Source: Marasmius tenuissimus
Lineage: Eukaryota > Basidiomycota > Agaricomycetes > Agaricales > Marasmiaceae
DNA length: 64,000 nucleotides
Direction: 5' to 3'
Assembly (NCBI GenBank): GCA_029532415.1
Contig: JAQOTA010000054.1
Coordinates: forward strand, 2,914,001-2,978,000
Positions within the stretch are counted from its first letter, which is position 1. Each line of letters opens with the position of its first letter. Of this stretch, positions 11,225 to 23,308 are shown piece after piece. Below the pieces are notes generated by a model that made no database searches, had not been told where the DNA came from, and saw nothing but the letters and a program-made list of their open reading frames with translations. Both the position numbers and the translations under genes were made by a program.

Positions 11225-13698
11225 ATGGTTGTCTCCTCCCTCCTTTCTGTCGCCCTCCTGGTCGCGCAGCTCGTCTCTGCAAGACTTCCCGATGGTCGTC
11301 TCAATGGCAACTTGAGGCCTCCACCTACTATCCCTATCGTGCAAGGGAGTGCTAAATTAGGTCCGGTAACTGGTCGAGACGGGCAGGAGCTCCCACCGTA
11401 CAGTGCGTCTTTCTTGATTAGCTGGTCTACGATTCTGATACCATGACACGTCCTCAGACACGACTTACTGGTTCGATCAACTGGTGAGGCTCATAATCTG
11501 GCTACGAAGATTGCACCCTGACTCAAATATGCGCATTCATTGCAGGTTGACCACAACGATCCTTCACAGGGGACGTTCAAGCAGCGTTACTGGCACACAT
11601 ATGAGTTCTACGAGCCCGGTTCGTTTTTGCCCCCCTCCAATTTGAAGTTCGTACATGGGAGCGGCTTACCGAATTAACAATGATAGGTGGCCCAATCATC
11701 CTCATGACACCCGGCGAGGCGAACGCGCAACGTGAGCACTCCAGTCTATATTTATAGCCCTTTCTGATTCGATCCCGTCCTTTCCCTTCCCTGCACATGG
11801 AACACAGCGTACACCAGATACCTTACAAATGCCACAATTAACGGTTTAATTGCGCAACAGCAGAATGGATCTGTGATCATTATCGAGCACCGTTTCTATG
11901 GAGAGAGCAACCCGAAACCCTCGTTAACGGGAAAAAACCTTGCGGTTCACAACATCCAACAAGCTATCGACGATATGGAATACTTTGCCAACAATGTCAA
12001 ACTCCCTCAGCCGGACGGCGAAAATGTAGGACCCGATAAGGCACCGTGGATCATGACAGGTGGTAGTTACTCAGGTAGGTGCCTTATGGAATCTGAGGCT
12101 TTGTTGAGGGAAAAACTGATGGTTCCCCTTCGAAGGCGCTCTTACTGGTTGGACCATGGTCAAGTGAGGAGGTTTCAATAACGCCTTAGCAGTCATGAAC
12201 TGATAGTCGGTCTGCCATCTAGCAAGCCGGGACTTTTCTGGGCAGGCTATTCCTCCTCCGGCGTCGTGGAGGCTATATTGTAAGCGTACACTTCCTTATG
12301 ATATCCCGCGGCTTACATTGAAATGGATCAGCGATTACTGGCGCTATTTCGAACCAATCCGCCAGAACATGCCCAAGAACTGTTCTGCTGACGTCGAGGC
12401 CGTGATTGCCCACATTGACGAGGTTTTCACGAGCGATGATACCGAGGCGATCAACAGTATCAAGGACAACTTTGGCTTGGGAGGACTTAGTCATTTGGAT
12501 GATGTCGCTGGAGCCCGTGAGATTTCCCCTTGCATCACCGCTCCGAGATTTAATCGCATTCTAAACTTTTTTTGACTGCTGCCAGTTCGAAACAACCTTT
12601 GGGATTGGCAAAGCTTGCAACCAACTTCAGGTCCCAATAACACCTTCAGGACCTTCTGCGATGCTCTGGAGGTCAAGGATGGCCAATCAGCCTCGGCCTC
12701 CGGCTGGGGTCTCGAGAATGCCCTTCCGGCCTGGGGAGCATTTTGGAGGAACGGCTACCTCGCTAGGCGTAAGTCATGTGTCCACTTTAATCCGTGCCTC
12801 CTTCTGACACCTTCATACATAACAGTGTGTGGCACTTCTTCCGTAGAGTGAGTTTTTGTTGCTGTTGATCCCTCTGAGAGCGAAGAGGCTTAACTGCCTG
12901 CTTGTGTCCAGGGATTGCTTGGGCAGCTACGACCCGAACGCAACCTTTTACACCGATACTAGCCTCGACAACACGGGACGCTCCTGGACCTGGTTTGTGT
13001 ACGTGGATCCTAATACCGTCTTCTTCAATGCCCGGCTGATTTGCGTTCTACCAGGTGCAACGAAGTTGGGTACCTCCAGGATGGTCCCCCAGTCGGTCAA
13101 CCTGCTGTAGTGACTCGTCTCGTTCAGCCCCCTTACGATTTGGTGAGACCTCGTCATTCCTCTTTCCATATGAGATGCAAGAATTTACTCCTCCCTTTCC
13201 TCAGCGCCAATGCCAATGGATGTTCCCGGATGTCTTCGGTGATGCCCCACCTGACATGGAAGGCGGCGTTGAGAGGACCAACGAGAAATTCGGTGGCTGG
13301 GACTTGAAGGTCGACAGGCTATTCTTCGCCAACGGTATACGTGCGTATCAACTATCTTTTATATCTCGGCCCTTTCTCATTTTGCGTGAAAAATAGGTGA
13401 CCCGTGGAGAGAAGCCACTGTTGCTGCGGAAGGTCTTAACAAAGAGAGCACCGATCGCCAGGTCCTCACACTCAGCGACGGTTTCCATTGTTCCGACCTC
13501 TCCACTGCCACTGGCGCTATCGATGATACTGTTGGAGCAGTACAAAAGAAGGCGCTCGAGACTTTCAAGGGATGGCTTGCAGAGTGGCCAGCGGAGAAGA
13601 AGAAGAGAGAGGAAAGCCGGATGGTACGACGCGAGACCGAATCGGCATCCCCGAAGCGCTTGCACAGTTGGGATAGAACTCCCGAGGTCATCGCTTAG
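11225..13698 (+). CDS. Secreted serine peptidase, family S28 (Pro-Xaa carboxypeptidase-like)
   Basis: An extracellular or vacuolar serine exopeptidase of the S28 family, whose known members cleave after proline. The start at 11225 gives a signal peptide (MVVSSLLSVALLVAQLVSA) before RLPDG. An earlier in-frame Met at 11189 would bury the signal and lies close to the expected transcription start. Family blocks: YWFDQLVDHNDPSQGTF split by an intron, the EHRFYGES motif (about 11884-11908), and the nucleophile motif GGSYSG at about 12060-12077, split just after by an intron. The catalytic Asp is within FFANGIRDPW (across the intron near 13340) and the catalytic His within SDGFHCSDL (about 13480). 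The whole triad is therefore present. There are many small introns, some interrupting short exons, and the tail is charged. It sits next to a GH71 glucanase and sugar transporters, consistent with nutrient scavenging. Confidence 0.92.
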
Positions 13699-13862
13699 TT
13701 GGGGTATCTAGGACGATGTGCATCCTATACTTAGTGTCACGGATAACTGGTCAAATTCATGAAATGTTCGACAGACCGACGATGACTGCCAAGAGTCTCT
13801 TACAAGATATTTTACAATGGGTTACGTCGAAACGAGATTGAGAATCGCCTTCATAGGGGAGG

Positions 13863-16020
13863 TCAATCTTCCGCCTTTTTGTTGACCAGCCTGGCAACGC
13901 CCAACTCCTGAGTTGCGGCCCTCCTCGCGTCTTTGATGCCGTGGTCAAACACATAGGTAATCTCTTCGAGAGAAAGCCCGCGAGTTTCAGGGAAAAGAAA
14001 ATATTCCAGGAGGAGGACCAATACGAGGATACCAAGGTAGACGCCATAGCTGTTGGAGGCTTGAGAATGCGGAGGAACCAGGTGGGGTAGAGAAAGACAC
14101 CCACTACTTCCATGCGATACTCTTGAGGGCGATCGGATTGACGAATTGATTGAAGGCATTACCAAGCTGATTGAAAATGGTGTAGATGGCAAGCCCCTTG
14201 GTCCGGAGGGAATATGGCATAATTTCTGTGGCCAGGTCAATACCCCGTACTATGCGAGAGGGTTTTTTGAGCATACCGGCAGTATAATGATACGGAAGTG
14301 GCGTCCAAGCGATGGCGTAGAACGCGTTGAAGCTAAGTGTTAGTGTCAGTTCGATGAAGGACCCCAACGTTGAGCAGCGCGTACCAGAACAGGAAAGGTA
14401 TCACTGCAATGCCCATTCCCGCGTTGTGTTTTGTTGCGAAACCGGCGGAGAGACCCATCACGAACGCGTAAGAAAAAAACATTCCCCATGTGGATGTGAA
14501 AAACAGAGGCCGACGACCCCAATGCTCCGCCCCAAATGCCCCAGTCCAAGCCCATGGAAGACTCCACATCGCGAGGCCCGCGTTGATGCAAGTGATTTGG
14601 ACAGGCTTCGTGATACCGACGGACTGGAGTACTGGGGATAGATAGCTATGTACGTCGCGCTCAACAAGCGTCTTTAGGGGTTCGAAACAAGGAATTACAC
14701 TCACTAAGAGACAACCCCGTTTCCGACCCAGTTTGACCCCAATCCAAGTGCCACAGTCGCCATAAGGCGCCTTCTATTGCCCGAGGTTCTGAAGAAGTCC
14801 AGGTAAGACATCTTCGAGCCTGCCTGCTCGTGCTCGAGAGCCATTGTAATTTCTCGCATCTCCCAGTGAACGAGCTCGTCGTCTTCGTCTCCGTTTGCGT
14901 GGTACTTCGCCAAAATCTCCAACGCACGCTTCGGTTCGCCTTTCTTGACGTAAAACTAGGTGTAATCGAGATGAGGCCTGTAGGCAAATTATTTCTGGGG
15001 AGAAACTCACCCTGGGTGACTCCGGGGCAACAAGAGTGATCAGGCTGACAAGAAGTGGACCGACAATCTGAAAAATCGCAGGAAATCGCCAGCTCCATTC
15101 GCCCTCGATGAACAAGCCGGCTACACACATCCATGACGAGGTGATACTACCGGTAAAGAAGAACCCGTAGTACATCGCCCCCAAGACAGACCGCAGTCTG
15201 GGATGGGCAAGCTCCTGCAGAAGAGCAGGCGCCGCAACTTTAACGATTGCACCGCCAGTACCAATGATAACACGGCCTGTCAAAGAAGATCGGTGGGAGC
15301 CCCCGTGCTGGAGGGCTTTGTCACTTACTTCCAATAAACTCGTTCACATTTCTCGACAAGGCATTTACGATTGCACCGGCGATGAGCAATACAACGCCGA
15401 TCCAGATGGCCACTCGCCGCCCGTATTCGTTAGCAATCCATCCACCCACAGGACAAAAAACGATCGCGGGAAAGAATAAACTCGCGGTGATCAGTCCAAG
15501 ATGGTTGCCGGTCGGATGACTGAAGTATCTGGATGAAATGGGTTAATTTAACCTGCTTTTAGAAGTGAGGCGTGATGGTACGTACTCTCCCCATGCTGGG
15601 ATAGCCTGGAGGCCTGTGAGAAGAGACTGATCGTCTTCATGGTCATACGGTTAGAAAAGGGGATTATGAGGAGTCGGAAGGAGCACCGCTGACATCCCTT
15701 AAGAGATCGCCTCGAGTCAGTCGATTAAAGACTATGTAGGGAAGGCTTGAGGTTCCTCACCAGGTAAAAAGTGCATAGACAGCATCCAACGCTAATAAGT
15801 AATCATTAGGGCGCAAAAGGACGGTCTCTTTGAGACGAAGACCCACCAATGGAGGACATTCTTTCGCAACCCCGGGTCCCTCCACCACTTCTCGTCCGTA
15901 TTGTCTGTTATACCCCTTCAGTGATCCAATGCCATCTTGTGTAGTAGTTTCGTGGAGCGTACTGGGGATCTCGGCGAAGGAGAACTTCTTCGGAGACGAC
16001 TTTTCGGGAGAATCTGACAT
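13863..16020 (-). CDS. MFS sugar transporter, fungal lactose-permease/hexose-transporter type
   Basis: A plasma-membrane sugar:H+ symporter of the major facilitator superfamily. The start at 16020 (MSDSPEKSSPKKFSF) opens a hydrophilic N-terminal tail. Recognisable blocks: SLLTGLQAIPAWGEYFSHP, GRVIIGTGGAIVKVAAP, VAPESPRF (the PESPR motif after TM6), the cytoplasmic loop ALEILAKYHANGDEDDEL, which is characteristic of lactose-permease-type fungal transporters, then AEIMPYSLRTKGLAIYTIFNQ and FLFPETRGLSLEEI (the PETKGLSLEE motif) near the C terminus. Roughly 12 membrane spans are spread over about eight exons. The exon carrying TM1 (about 15780-15660) was hard to join and its borders are approximate. 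The actual sugar cannot be read from the sequence. Confidence 0.88.
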
Positions 16021-16758
16021 CTCGAGGAGATGATAGTGAGCACGACCTCTCATTATTCTTGTCCTTTTGTGCTCCATGTCTGCTGTGAACTGTTTCCCGC
16101 TTTTCAACTCACGTGTCCCTGCAGGCTGGATTAAATTTGGATGTCATCGTCGTTGATGATGATTGAGTTTGACCCAGAAATGAAGTTGCAGAACGAATTA
16201 TTGGGGTCCATGTGACCGCAATGGACTGCGGAAGTGGCCTCTAGACTTGTCGCCATGAGTAGTACTTGGGTCATAGTTTCAAACCATACAAATTCGACCA
16301 GATAAGCCGTCGCGTATCGTGCAGGAGCTTCAACTTGGTGCGACCACCAGAACAAGCGTCCATCCCAAGACGCACGCAGAGACACTGGAAAAGAGAAACG
16401 GTGCGCTCTGCGTATCGTTGCTGGGTTCCCGTTCTTAAGGCGGTTGAAGGGTCTCGTAGGCGAAGGTGATATTGACTCTGGTTATGGAGTACTCAACTTG
16501 AATAGACTTGAGCGCTTGAGGAACCATGGAATTTTGGGGCATCCAGTGGTTTCAATAGGTTTGAGTGGTGGTTTTGGGCAGGGGCAAGGGTCCGGAGAAG
16601 ATCTAAAGATATATAGGTGCGTTGAAGAGTCCGTATACGTAGATAGGAGGTGACACAGTAAACCCTTTACGGTACCGGTTCACCGGCACGACAGAATGGC
16701 ATGGCTCGGATTCTGCGTAGTTGGTGTATGTAGTTGATTAGAGAATGACCCTATCAAC
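16021..16758. other. Intergenic: sugar-transporter promoter to tRNA-Val
   Basis: No supported gene. An 84-codon minus-strand frame (16131-16385) has no recognisable features. An AT-rich TATATA stretch lies near 16609-16616. Confidence 0.5.
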
Positions 16759-16832
16759 GGTTCGATGGCGTAGTTGGTTATCGCATCTGTCTAACACACA
16801 GAAGGTCCCCAGTTCGAGCCTGGGTCGAATCA
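16759..16832 (+). tRNA. tRNA-Val (anticodon AAC)
   Basis: A complete cloverleaf can be drawn. The 7-bp acceptor stem is GGTTCGA/TCGAATC with one G-T pair. The D-arm is GCG...CGC. The anticodon stem TCTGT/ACAGA closes the loop CTAACAC with anticodon AAC. The variable loop is AGGTC, the T-arm is CCCAG-TTCGAGC-CTGGG, and the discriminator is A. There is no intron. The internal A box (TGGCGTAGTTGG) and B box (GTTCGAGCC) are intact. With A34 modified to inosine it would read GUU, GUC and GUA. Confidence 0.97.
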
Positions 16833-16855
16833 TAGCGGTTATTGAGTTGTCTTAC

Positions 16856-16861
16856 TTTTTT
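16856..16861 (+). terminator. RNA polymerase III terminator (T6)
   Basis: A run of six T lies 24 nt after the tRNA-Val gene, as expected for Pol III termination. A second T5 run follows shortly after. Confidence 0.75.
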
Positions 16862-17105
16862 ATTTTTATGTTTGCATTCCCTACTGAGTCTTGGGTTTCG
16901 AATCTTCCGTCTTGGGAAAATCGATGTCCGTATAGCGATCGAATAGGATACATAGTTACGGTTGTTGATAGTACAAATGGCGTTATAACTTCAAGTATAC
17001 AGTAGGAAAAGTATTGTGCCCCCGTTTCGAGCTGGTTCTGGATTCATCATACGTTCGCTGGCGCTCAGTTCACTGAACCTTGCACGAAGTCCGCGTCTCG
17101 GCCCA

Positions 17106-19255
17106 CTACGAACTGGCATACCCAACGTAGGCATTATAATTATCTACATTGATTGGTCGAGTCGCGTGAGATTTCGAATAGGGGGCAAGACAACGAAGAA
17201 CCCACATTTCTCGGTAGAGTGCTTATACGAAAAGTCATTAGGTGTGTAGTCGATAACAGTCTTGCCGTCCCGGTACACTTGTACATTCACGTCTCCAAAG
17301 CTGTGGCCGTCAAGAGGAAGCTCGAGCTTGTTGGGACCAGGCTGTAGTTCGTCGAATGTCTTGTGCGTTCCCCCGACAGTGAGTCTCGCGTTGCAGTCAC
17401 CACCATATGTTTGACAGAAAACGACAGCCCACAGTTTGTCCTGGTGTCGCCAATGTGGTGAGAAAGGCGTTCCTCGAACATTATTGCGAACAAACCTCGG
17501 CTGTCTGCCATCCAGCAGGTTTGCCCAGGGATCGTTGGACGCCTGAATATCCTTGGGGTGCGGTCGCAGCCAGAAATAGATCTGGTCGTTCTAGAGAAGG
17601 ACCTTCAGTCGCCAATTCCGATTCGAGTATACATACAAGAGAACACCCACGAAAGATAGAGGGACGTTCCCGGTCTTGAACAGTTGGATATAGTACCTGC
17701 TCATCTCCAGCCAAGGCGTGTGAGGGAAGTTGTTTACCCAGGTGGTACCTACGCCGATATGGTCAGATCCAGTTGGTAAGCCATCACGTTGAGTCCACCT
17801 TGAGGTTGAATACCAGAAGTAGTGGGACCGAGGCTGAATATGAGAAGCCTTGAGAGACCGTGCGGATCAAATGACTGAGGTACTCACTAGTGCGATTCAC
17901 CAAAGTCGTTCCTGAAAACGAGAGAAATTAACGCGTCCTGACGGGATCGGAGTGCCCCCACCCACCATGTATTGATCTCCACAAAGCGGATGTCTTTACT
18001 CATCGCGATGACTTGCTCCCATCGCGTCGATAGCCAGTTATGATTGGTCGGGAAGCACCGATTGGAGGTGCGATAGTGGATGTAGAACCATGGGCTGACC
18101 GTGGTAGCGAAACGGCCAGAACCGAGAGCATTGAGATCTGTCGCAGAACGAATCAGGTTCCTTGCCCGAATGAAACGCGAGTTCGACGACATACAGCTTC
18201 TGTCTTGGTCCGCCTGCAGTCGTTCAACATGAGTAAAATTTTCAGTTGTGTTGAGAGCCGAGTCCTTACGTTGCTTACAGGGTCTCCTTGAGACCATCCA
18301 CAATCCCAACTTGGGGAAGAAGGGTCAATGAGGATGGGGGAGACTTGACATGCGGAAAGAACGCACCAAAGCCAACTTTGGAGAACACTCCACTTGCTTC
18401 CGGACACCTCTTGCGGGCCTCCCTCGATGAAGGGCATCAGGTACGCACCAGTCTCGGACTTGATCTTCTGCCAACCACTCGGTCCAATACATGCACCCAA
18501 AAAGCTTGAAACCATCGGAAGACTGTCCACTTTGAACTGGGCGGGCTTGTCCTTGTGGTCTTTGACGACAGAAACAGAGAGACCGGCATCACATGGAAAA
18601 GAAGAGTAGTCGAAAGAGATGAAGACAAGCATCCCGACGGCAGAGGCAGCATCATACGCGTTCTTGACTTGTTCTTGTTGCCAACTTTCCGTGCTTCCGA
18701 TGTTGAGTGCAGCGGCGTCTCTGAAAGGCATATACTGAGTGAGCGATGCGCCCGTTATGTATGGATCACTTCCCATACATTCCGTGGTCTTTCATCATTC
18801 TCAGATCGTTGGACCACCTCCCAACGTTGTAATCGAACCTAGAGGCAAGTCAGCATGAGGACTTACTACGAGACCAGGCTACCCACGTATCTATGTCGAG
18901 TGGAAAATAGGACCGACTGAGCGAACAAGGAAGACTCGATGGAGGAACGACACGTACTGCCAACCATCTAGAGACGCACGGTGAGCGATTTAGGTGGCTA
19001 TATGCGCCGCAAATAAGGGAGTGCTCACAACGTGCATAAAAACCGCCTTTGAGCCAGGAGCATCGCGCTTCTCTACGTGATACATCGTTTCATTGCGTGA
19101 TGTTGCTGCTTTGAATCGTGGGCTCGAAGAGAGTGAGCGTGTCGTGCAGCGAGTTCTGGGTAGGCTGGTACGTGCGTCATGCGCGATGCGACGTGTAGTG
19201 GATGAATTGTGGCGAGCCAAGTCATGAGTAGGGATATACGATGTCCAGGGAACAT
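17106..19255 (-). CDS. Glycoside hydrolase family 71, alpha-1,3-glucanase (mutanase)
   Basis: A secreted enzyme that cleaves fungal cell-wall alpha-1,3-glucan. Family blocks joined across introns: KAVFMHVMVGST-FDYNVGRWSNDL, GIDAAALNIGS (the usual FALN block, with Ala-Ala-Leu-Asn here), VFISFDYSSFPC, VSSFLGACIGPSGW, ETGAYLMPFIEGG, FVEINTW|NDFGESHY, then FWLRPHPKDIQASNDP and DKLWAVVF. The C-terminal exon is YNYNAYVGYASS with a stop at 17106. The N terminus is uncertain. A TATA-like element (about 19335-19339) and a CT-rich leader favour an ATG at 19255, which gives a signal-like MFPGHRISLLMTWLATIHP. That frame is not continuous with the VEKRDAPGSK frame that leads into the catalytic domain. A start at 19328 or 19085 keeps the frame but lacks a signal peptide. 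Confidence 0.88.
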
Positions 19256-19334
19256 GTCGGCGAAGGAATGTAGGGAGAAGATGGAGGTAAGAAGAAAAGG
19301 AAGGAGACGACTCGGAGATAGCTCGCATGCTGGG

Positions 19335-19339
19335 TTATA
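19335..19339 (-). promoter_or_regulatory. TATA-like element of the GH71 gene
   Basis: On the minus strand the sequence reads ACTATAACCC, about 80 nt before the ATG at 19255. A pyrimidine-rich leader (CTTCCTTTTCTTCTTACCTC) follows, as is common at fungal transcription starts. Confidence 0.4.
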
Positions 19340-19869
19340 GTCCTGTGATGGCTGTGTTTGGAAGAATCAGAATCAGCTCGCACTCTGAGAGGACCAGACT
19401 AAAATCGCTATTTGCGTGATTTGATTCAGGTTTAAGATCCTTTTCGCATTCAGCAAAGCACCAAGTCGAGTATGTCGAGAGCTCGGCCTTCGAGAAGTAA
19501 ACCTCGTAGAGTCACCTAAACTCGATCTCATCTCATGAATGGGAGAAGACTAAGATGAGATGCCAAATTGGGAGGACCCGTGCGAACATGTGCGGACTCG
19601 TTCTCAATTGAAGTTCTGCAATAGCAAAGTTTTGCATGGGGCGAGTACGAACATTTTGCGATCCATAACTATGAAAGTGACTACTTACTACTGCTTATGC
19701 TTAGATGAGGTACCATATACATATACATAGAAATGCGGTGAGACGATAGCTGTCAAGAAATTGTATATCGCGAGAAGAGAGAAGGTTTCTATAAATTTAC
19801 AGAGGGAGAAATCACCTACTTATTGGTAACTGTAGCCGTCGCGATAAAAAGAGAGGGAAAGAAGTAGTC
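19340..19869. other. Intergenic: GH71 upstream region and PPC89 3' end
   Basis: This 530-bp stretch holds no supportable gene on either strand. Confidence 0.55.
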
Positions 19870-22800
19870 CTATGCAAAGGTCGGACGACTCTTCAATCCG
19901 CCCGTCCTCCCGAGTGAGCTGGTGCCCCCAGGAACACCTCGACTGTGGTACTTTTGGTGTTGGCTATTCGGCGCACTCGTTGCGCCCGCTGTGGCAGTTT
20001 CTGATATCGGTTTGTCCTGGAAGGTGAGCAGATCATATAGAGACGCAATTTGGTCGCCCTTAGTAAGATATACCATGTTAGAAGATGCCAAACGACGCGA
20101 GTATGCCAGTATCTTACCTTCTGTTCTAGTATGTCAACAACCTCTCGGAGGTGTTGCGCCAAAAGGTTCCGCTTGGGGACATCTGATATAGGGTCCATGT
20201 CCTTGTACTCGTCCGCGAGTTCCACATAAATGCTAAATAATGGATGAGTACTTTTGGACGACTCAAAATAATAGAAGCGTCAATTCACCCCTTGTAATGT
20301 GTGAAATCATCCTCCAGCTCCCGAATCACCCTCGCGAGGACAGTCTGTTGAGGAGGTTCCGACGTTTCTCGTAGCTGTCCCTGGAGGGAGGTGCTCGCCC
20401 ATGGAAGTCTGCGTGCTTCGCCCGCCGTCTGGCATCGCGAGCTGTCTCCGGCGCCTCTTGCTCCTCTTCTGCGAATCCCTCGTCTTCTTCCTCGGCTTCA
20501 GCATCCACCGAGTGATTAGCCAGGCCCTGTCCAAGTCGGTGAGGGAGTGCAGAGGGTGAAGTCGGCCTGCGATGGCCATCCAACCCTCGCTTCCGATGGC
20601 AGACATTACACGTTGTTTCATCGTGTTCAGGTGCACTGAAGAAGAGTTGCTCAAGTCTCTCGCCCCGGATCTGGGGAAAGGGGGCTTCCAAGATCGAGTT
20701 GTCCGCTTCGTGATACTCGTCATTGCGTTTACGATTTGAGCGCTTGTTGTGAGAAATAGCATGAGCAGGAGTTGGGGCAGCTGGTCGGGTTTCGGCGCTC
20801 GGAGGTCGACGGATCGAAAACTCGCCACTGCGGAAACTGAGAGCAGGGGAAGCCGCCCCCGAACGGTCTTCGTCAATGACCTGCTCGACTTCGAGGAGGG
20901 GTCGCTCCCCGCGAGGTGCCGGTGAGGCAGAGCGCGACGGTTCCAAGACGCGGGACATGAAATGGGAAGGTGAGTCCGCTGAACGTTCAGACCTCCGTTC
21001 TTCAACGTCTGCCGCTATCCGGTTGAGCTCGTCGTCATCAATGAATCTACCGCTCCTAGACTGGCTCAGAACGGCGCTCGAGTTGGCACCGGCAGTGGCA
21101 TGGTCCGTGCGCATTGTCTTGTCTGGAAGGCCATCCCGGGAAGACCCCGGTATTGACATCGGATCGAACGGCTCGGGCTCCTCAGTCTCCTCCTCATCTT
21201 CTTCATCTGCATCATCTGCATCTTCTTCGTGTTCTTCTTCAGTAGCATCCGCCTCTTCAGTAGTGCGAGTATCAGCTGCATCTCCTCTTGGCCTGAAAGA
21301 ATAGCTGAGTGCGACGCCGAGCGTGAATCGTCTAGCCTCGAATTCTCCCTGCCAAGCCGCCGTTCCTTCAGACCTTCCTCCACAACACCTCGCAGCACTT
21401 CGACCTCCCCCGCAAGCCTTTCGACTTCATCACGAAGGCGTGCGATATCTGCGGTTTTTTCCTTCAGTGAACGGGAGTCTGCTTCACGTAGCGACCGCAG
21501 TTCAACGAGTAGCTCTTGATGCGATGAAAGCTCGGCGGTGAGCCGCGTGAGATGAGAGCGGAGAGTCGATATCAAAGCTTCTAGGGCTAGTAGGGAGTTA
21601 GTGAACAGCAGGCTGAGGTGGGCTTTAGCGACTCACCTTTCTTCTCTTCGACTGCCTCCTTGTAGCGTACAGAGGCATCAGCGTCCTGATTGATGCTCAC
21701 GTCCCTCGCCTTTGCCTTGCCCTTGATAGTCCTCTTCGCGTCACTAAGAGCACGTTCGAGCTCCCGCTGATTCTGGAGTATAGCGCTCTCCTTCTCCAAC
21801 ACTCTGGTCCGCTCCTTTGCAACTTCCCGCTTACAGACTTCGAGCTCATATTCCAGTTCGCGCACCCGCCGCCTCGATATACTGTTCTCGTCCTCAAGAT
21901 GCGTGAGTTTGCCTTGGATAGTGTTGAGAACCGCAATCAGACGAGCTGACAGAAAAAGGTTAAGCGACATTTCACAAGTAAGTCGTTAGTGAATATACCT
22001 TCGCTTTCTCTAGGTTCATCGCCAGGCTGGTAAGGATAATGATGGGCCATGGCTTTCGCAGGAGATTCAACTGCATTCGTCAAACCAGTGACATCGGGCA
22101 AGTGAATCTTGCTTTTGGACAGGTTGCTGCGACTCGTGTTGGCGTGCTTCGAAGATCCAAGATTACGGTGACTGAAAGAAACATCGTTCGGGTCTATGTT
22201 CCGAGCCGGGGGACCGTTGGATTTGTGGTTTGTGCGACTACGCTCAGCCTCTGCCTCAATGTCCTTGGAAAGGTTGCGGGCCTGTTTTGTGAACTTCGAA
22301 GTCGACGAGGATGGTGTAGGAGGCTGGAGACGTACTTCAGGCTGTGGAGTGTGGGTAGGGAAGATATTTGTTCGCTTGCGGGGTTTCGGAGTAGGTTGGC
22401 TTTGCTCTTCGGGTAGACGAGGGGAAGACTGACGTGCCAGTGGTGACGAGGCATGGAGAAGAATACTAGGGGTGGGCTGTATGTCGGGTAGATTGGAAGA
22501 CCGATGATGTGGTGAGTGGTAGGTCCTTGGGCTTCTTGGTCGCTTGGGAGAAAATGACACACGACGCAAAGAATCCGTTATTTTCGGGCGGGAATGAGGA
22601 CCTTCGGAGTCCGAAGATGAGGAAGATGTACAGGTGGAATTGTTGGAATGAGCAATATCAGCCCGAGAACGCAGGGAAGGAGGCGGTGCATGCCCTGACT
22701 GGAGGATGCGATCCAACTCAGCCGTGCTGTCTACGACCAGTGGGTCAAACGTGATGCCGCCAGGAGCCTGTATGTAGCGTCAGAAGTTTGAACGAGTAAT

Positions 22801-23308
22801 GGAGATTCACACTACGCACCGAGTACTTGGACCTGGATGGATCAGCGTCGAAGATACTGAGTTTGCTATCAACTCCGGCAATCATAGCATGTAGAGGTCT
22901 ATCCGGGTCGAACTCTGCACCGCTCAAACTAACTTCTCGCCGTGGCCCTCGATTGCCTCCAAGTCCCGCAGTTAATGTCAGAGCACTTGCATGATGAGCT
23001 GCCGTCGACATAGTCTCCCCTCCGTAAGGATGTATGCCGTCGTCGTCATCGCCTGTGCGATACGACCAGCCATGGGGGATGTCACCGTCGAAATGGTCTC
23101 CAGAACGGTGAATAAAGGACCCAAAGTCGTTGAAATGGGTTGGACCCGAATTGTGCCGCGGATATTCTATACTGTCTTCAAAGTCGTCCTGTGACGACAA
23201 ACGGATAGAGAGATCTGTGTTTTGTAGGTTGTGTTCCAGTTGAATACGATCATTTTCAATCTGGTCGCCCCTAATACGAATCATAGGTGGGCGAGCGGTC
23301 TTCTTCAT
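19870..23308 (-). CDS. PPC89: Spindle pole body protein PPC89-like, with Cep57-type microtubule-binding C terminus
   Basis: A structural coiled-coil protein, inferred to sit at the spindle pole body. The N-terminal third (23308 to about 22000) is disordered and rich in Ser, Pro and basic residues. A coiled-coil region follows (about 21960-21330): the heptad-rich ARLIAVLNTIQGKLTHLEDE block, then a second block LRSHLTRLTAELSSHQELLVEL. A very acidic Glu/Asp run is encoded by a TCATCTTCT-type repeat at about 21185-21245. Near the C terminus a TCNVCHRKRG motif (about 20595-20625) matches the CxVCxRR element of the Cep57 microtubule-binding family. The last two blocks, RVIRELEDDFTHYKGIYVEL and PKRNLLAQHLREVVDILEQK, also belong to that domain. 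The start MKKTARPPMIRIRG was chosen over an upstream in-frame Met that would add a non-conserved hydrophobic segment. It is divergent from Spo7, 211 bp away. Confidence 0.8.

Noticed and set aside
18660..18800. Apparent frameshift in the GH71 gene (KDHGM-YGK-stop, with MGSDPYITGASLTQ in the next frame)
   Set aside because: It is explained by an intron with donor GGAAT|GTATGG and acceptor TTTCAG|AGACGCC. Splicing gives GIDAAALNIGS in frame, so the catalytic domain is intact.
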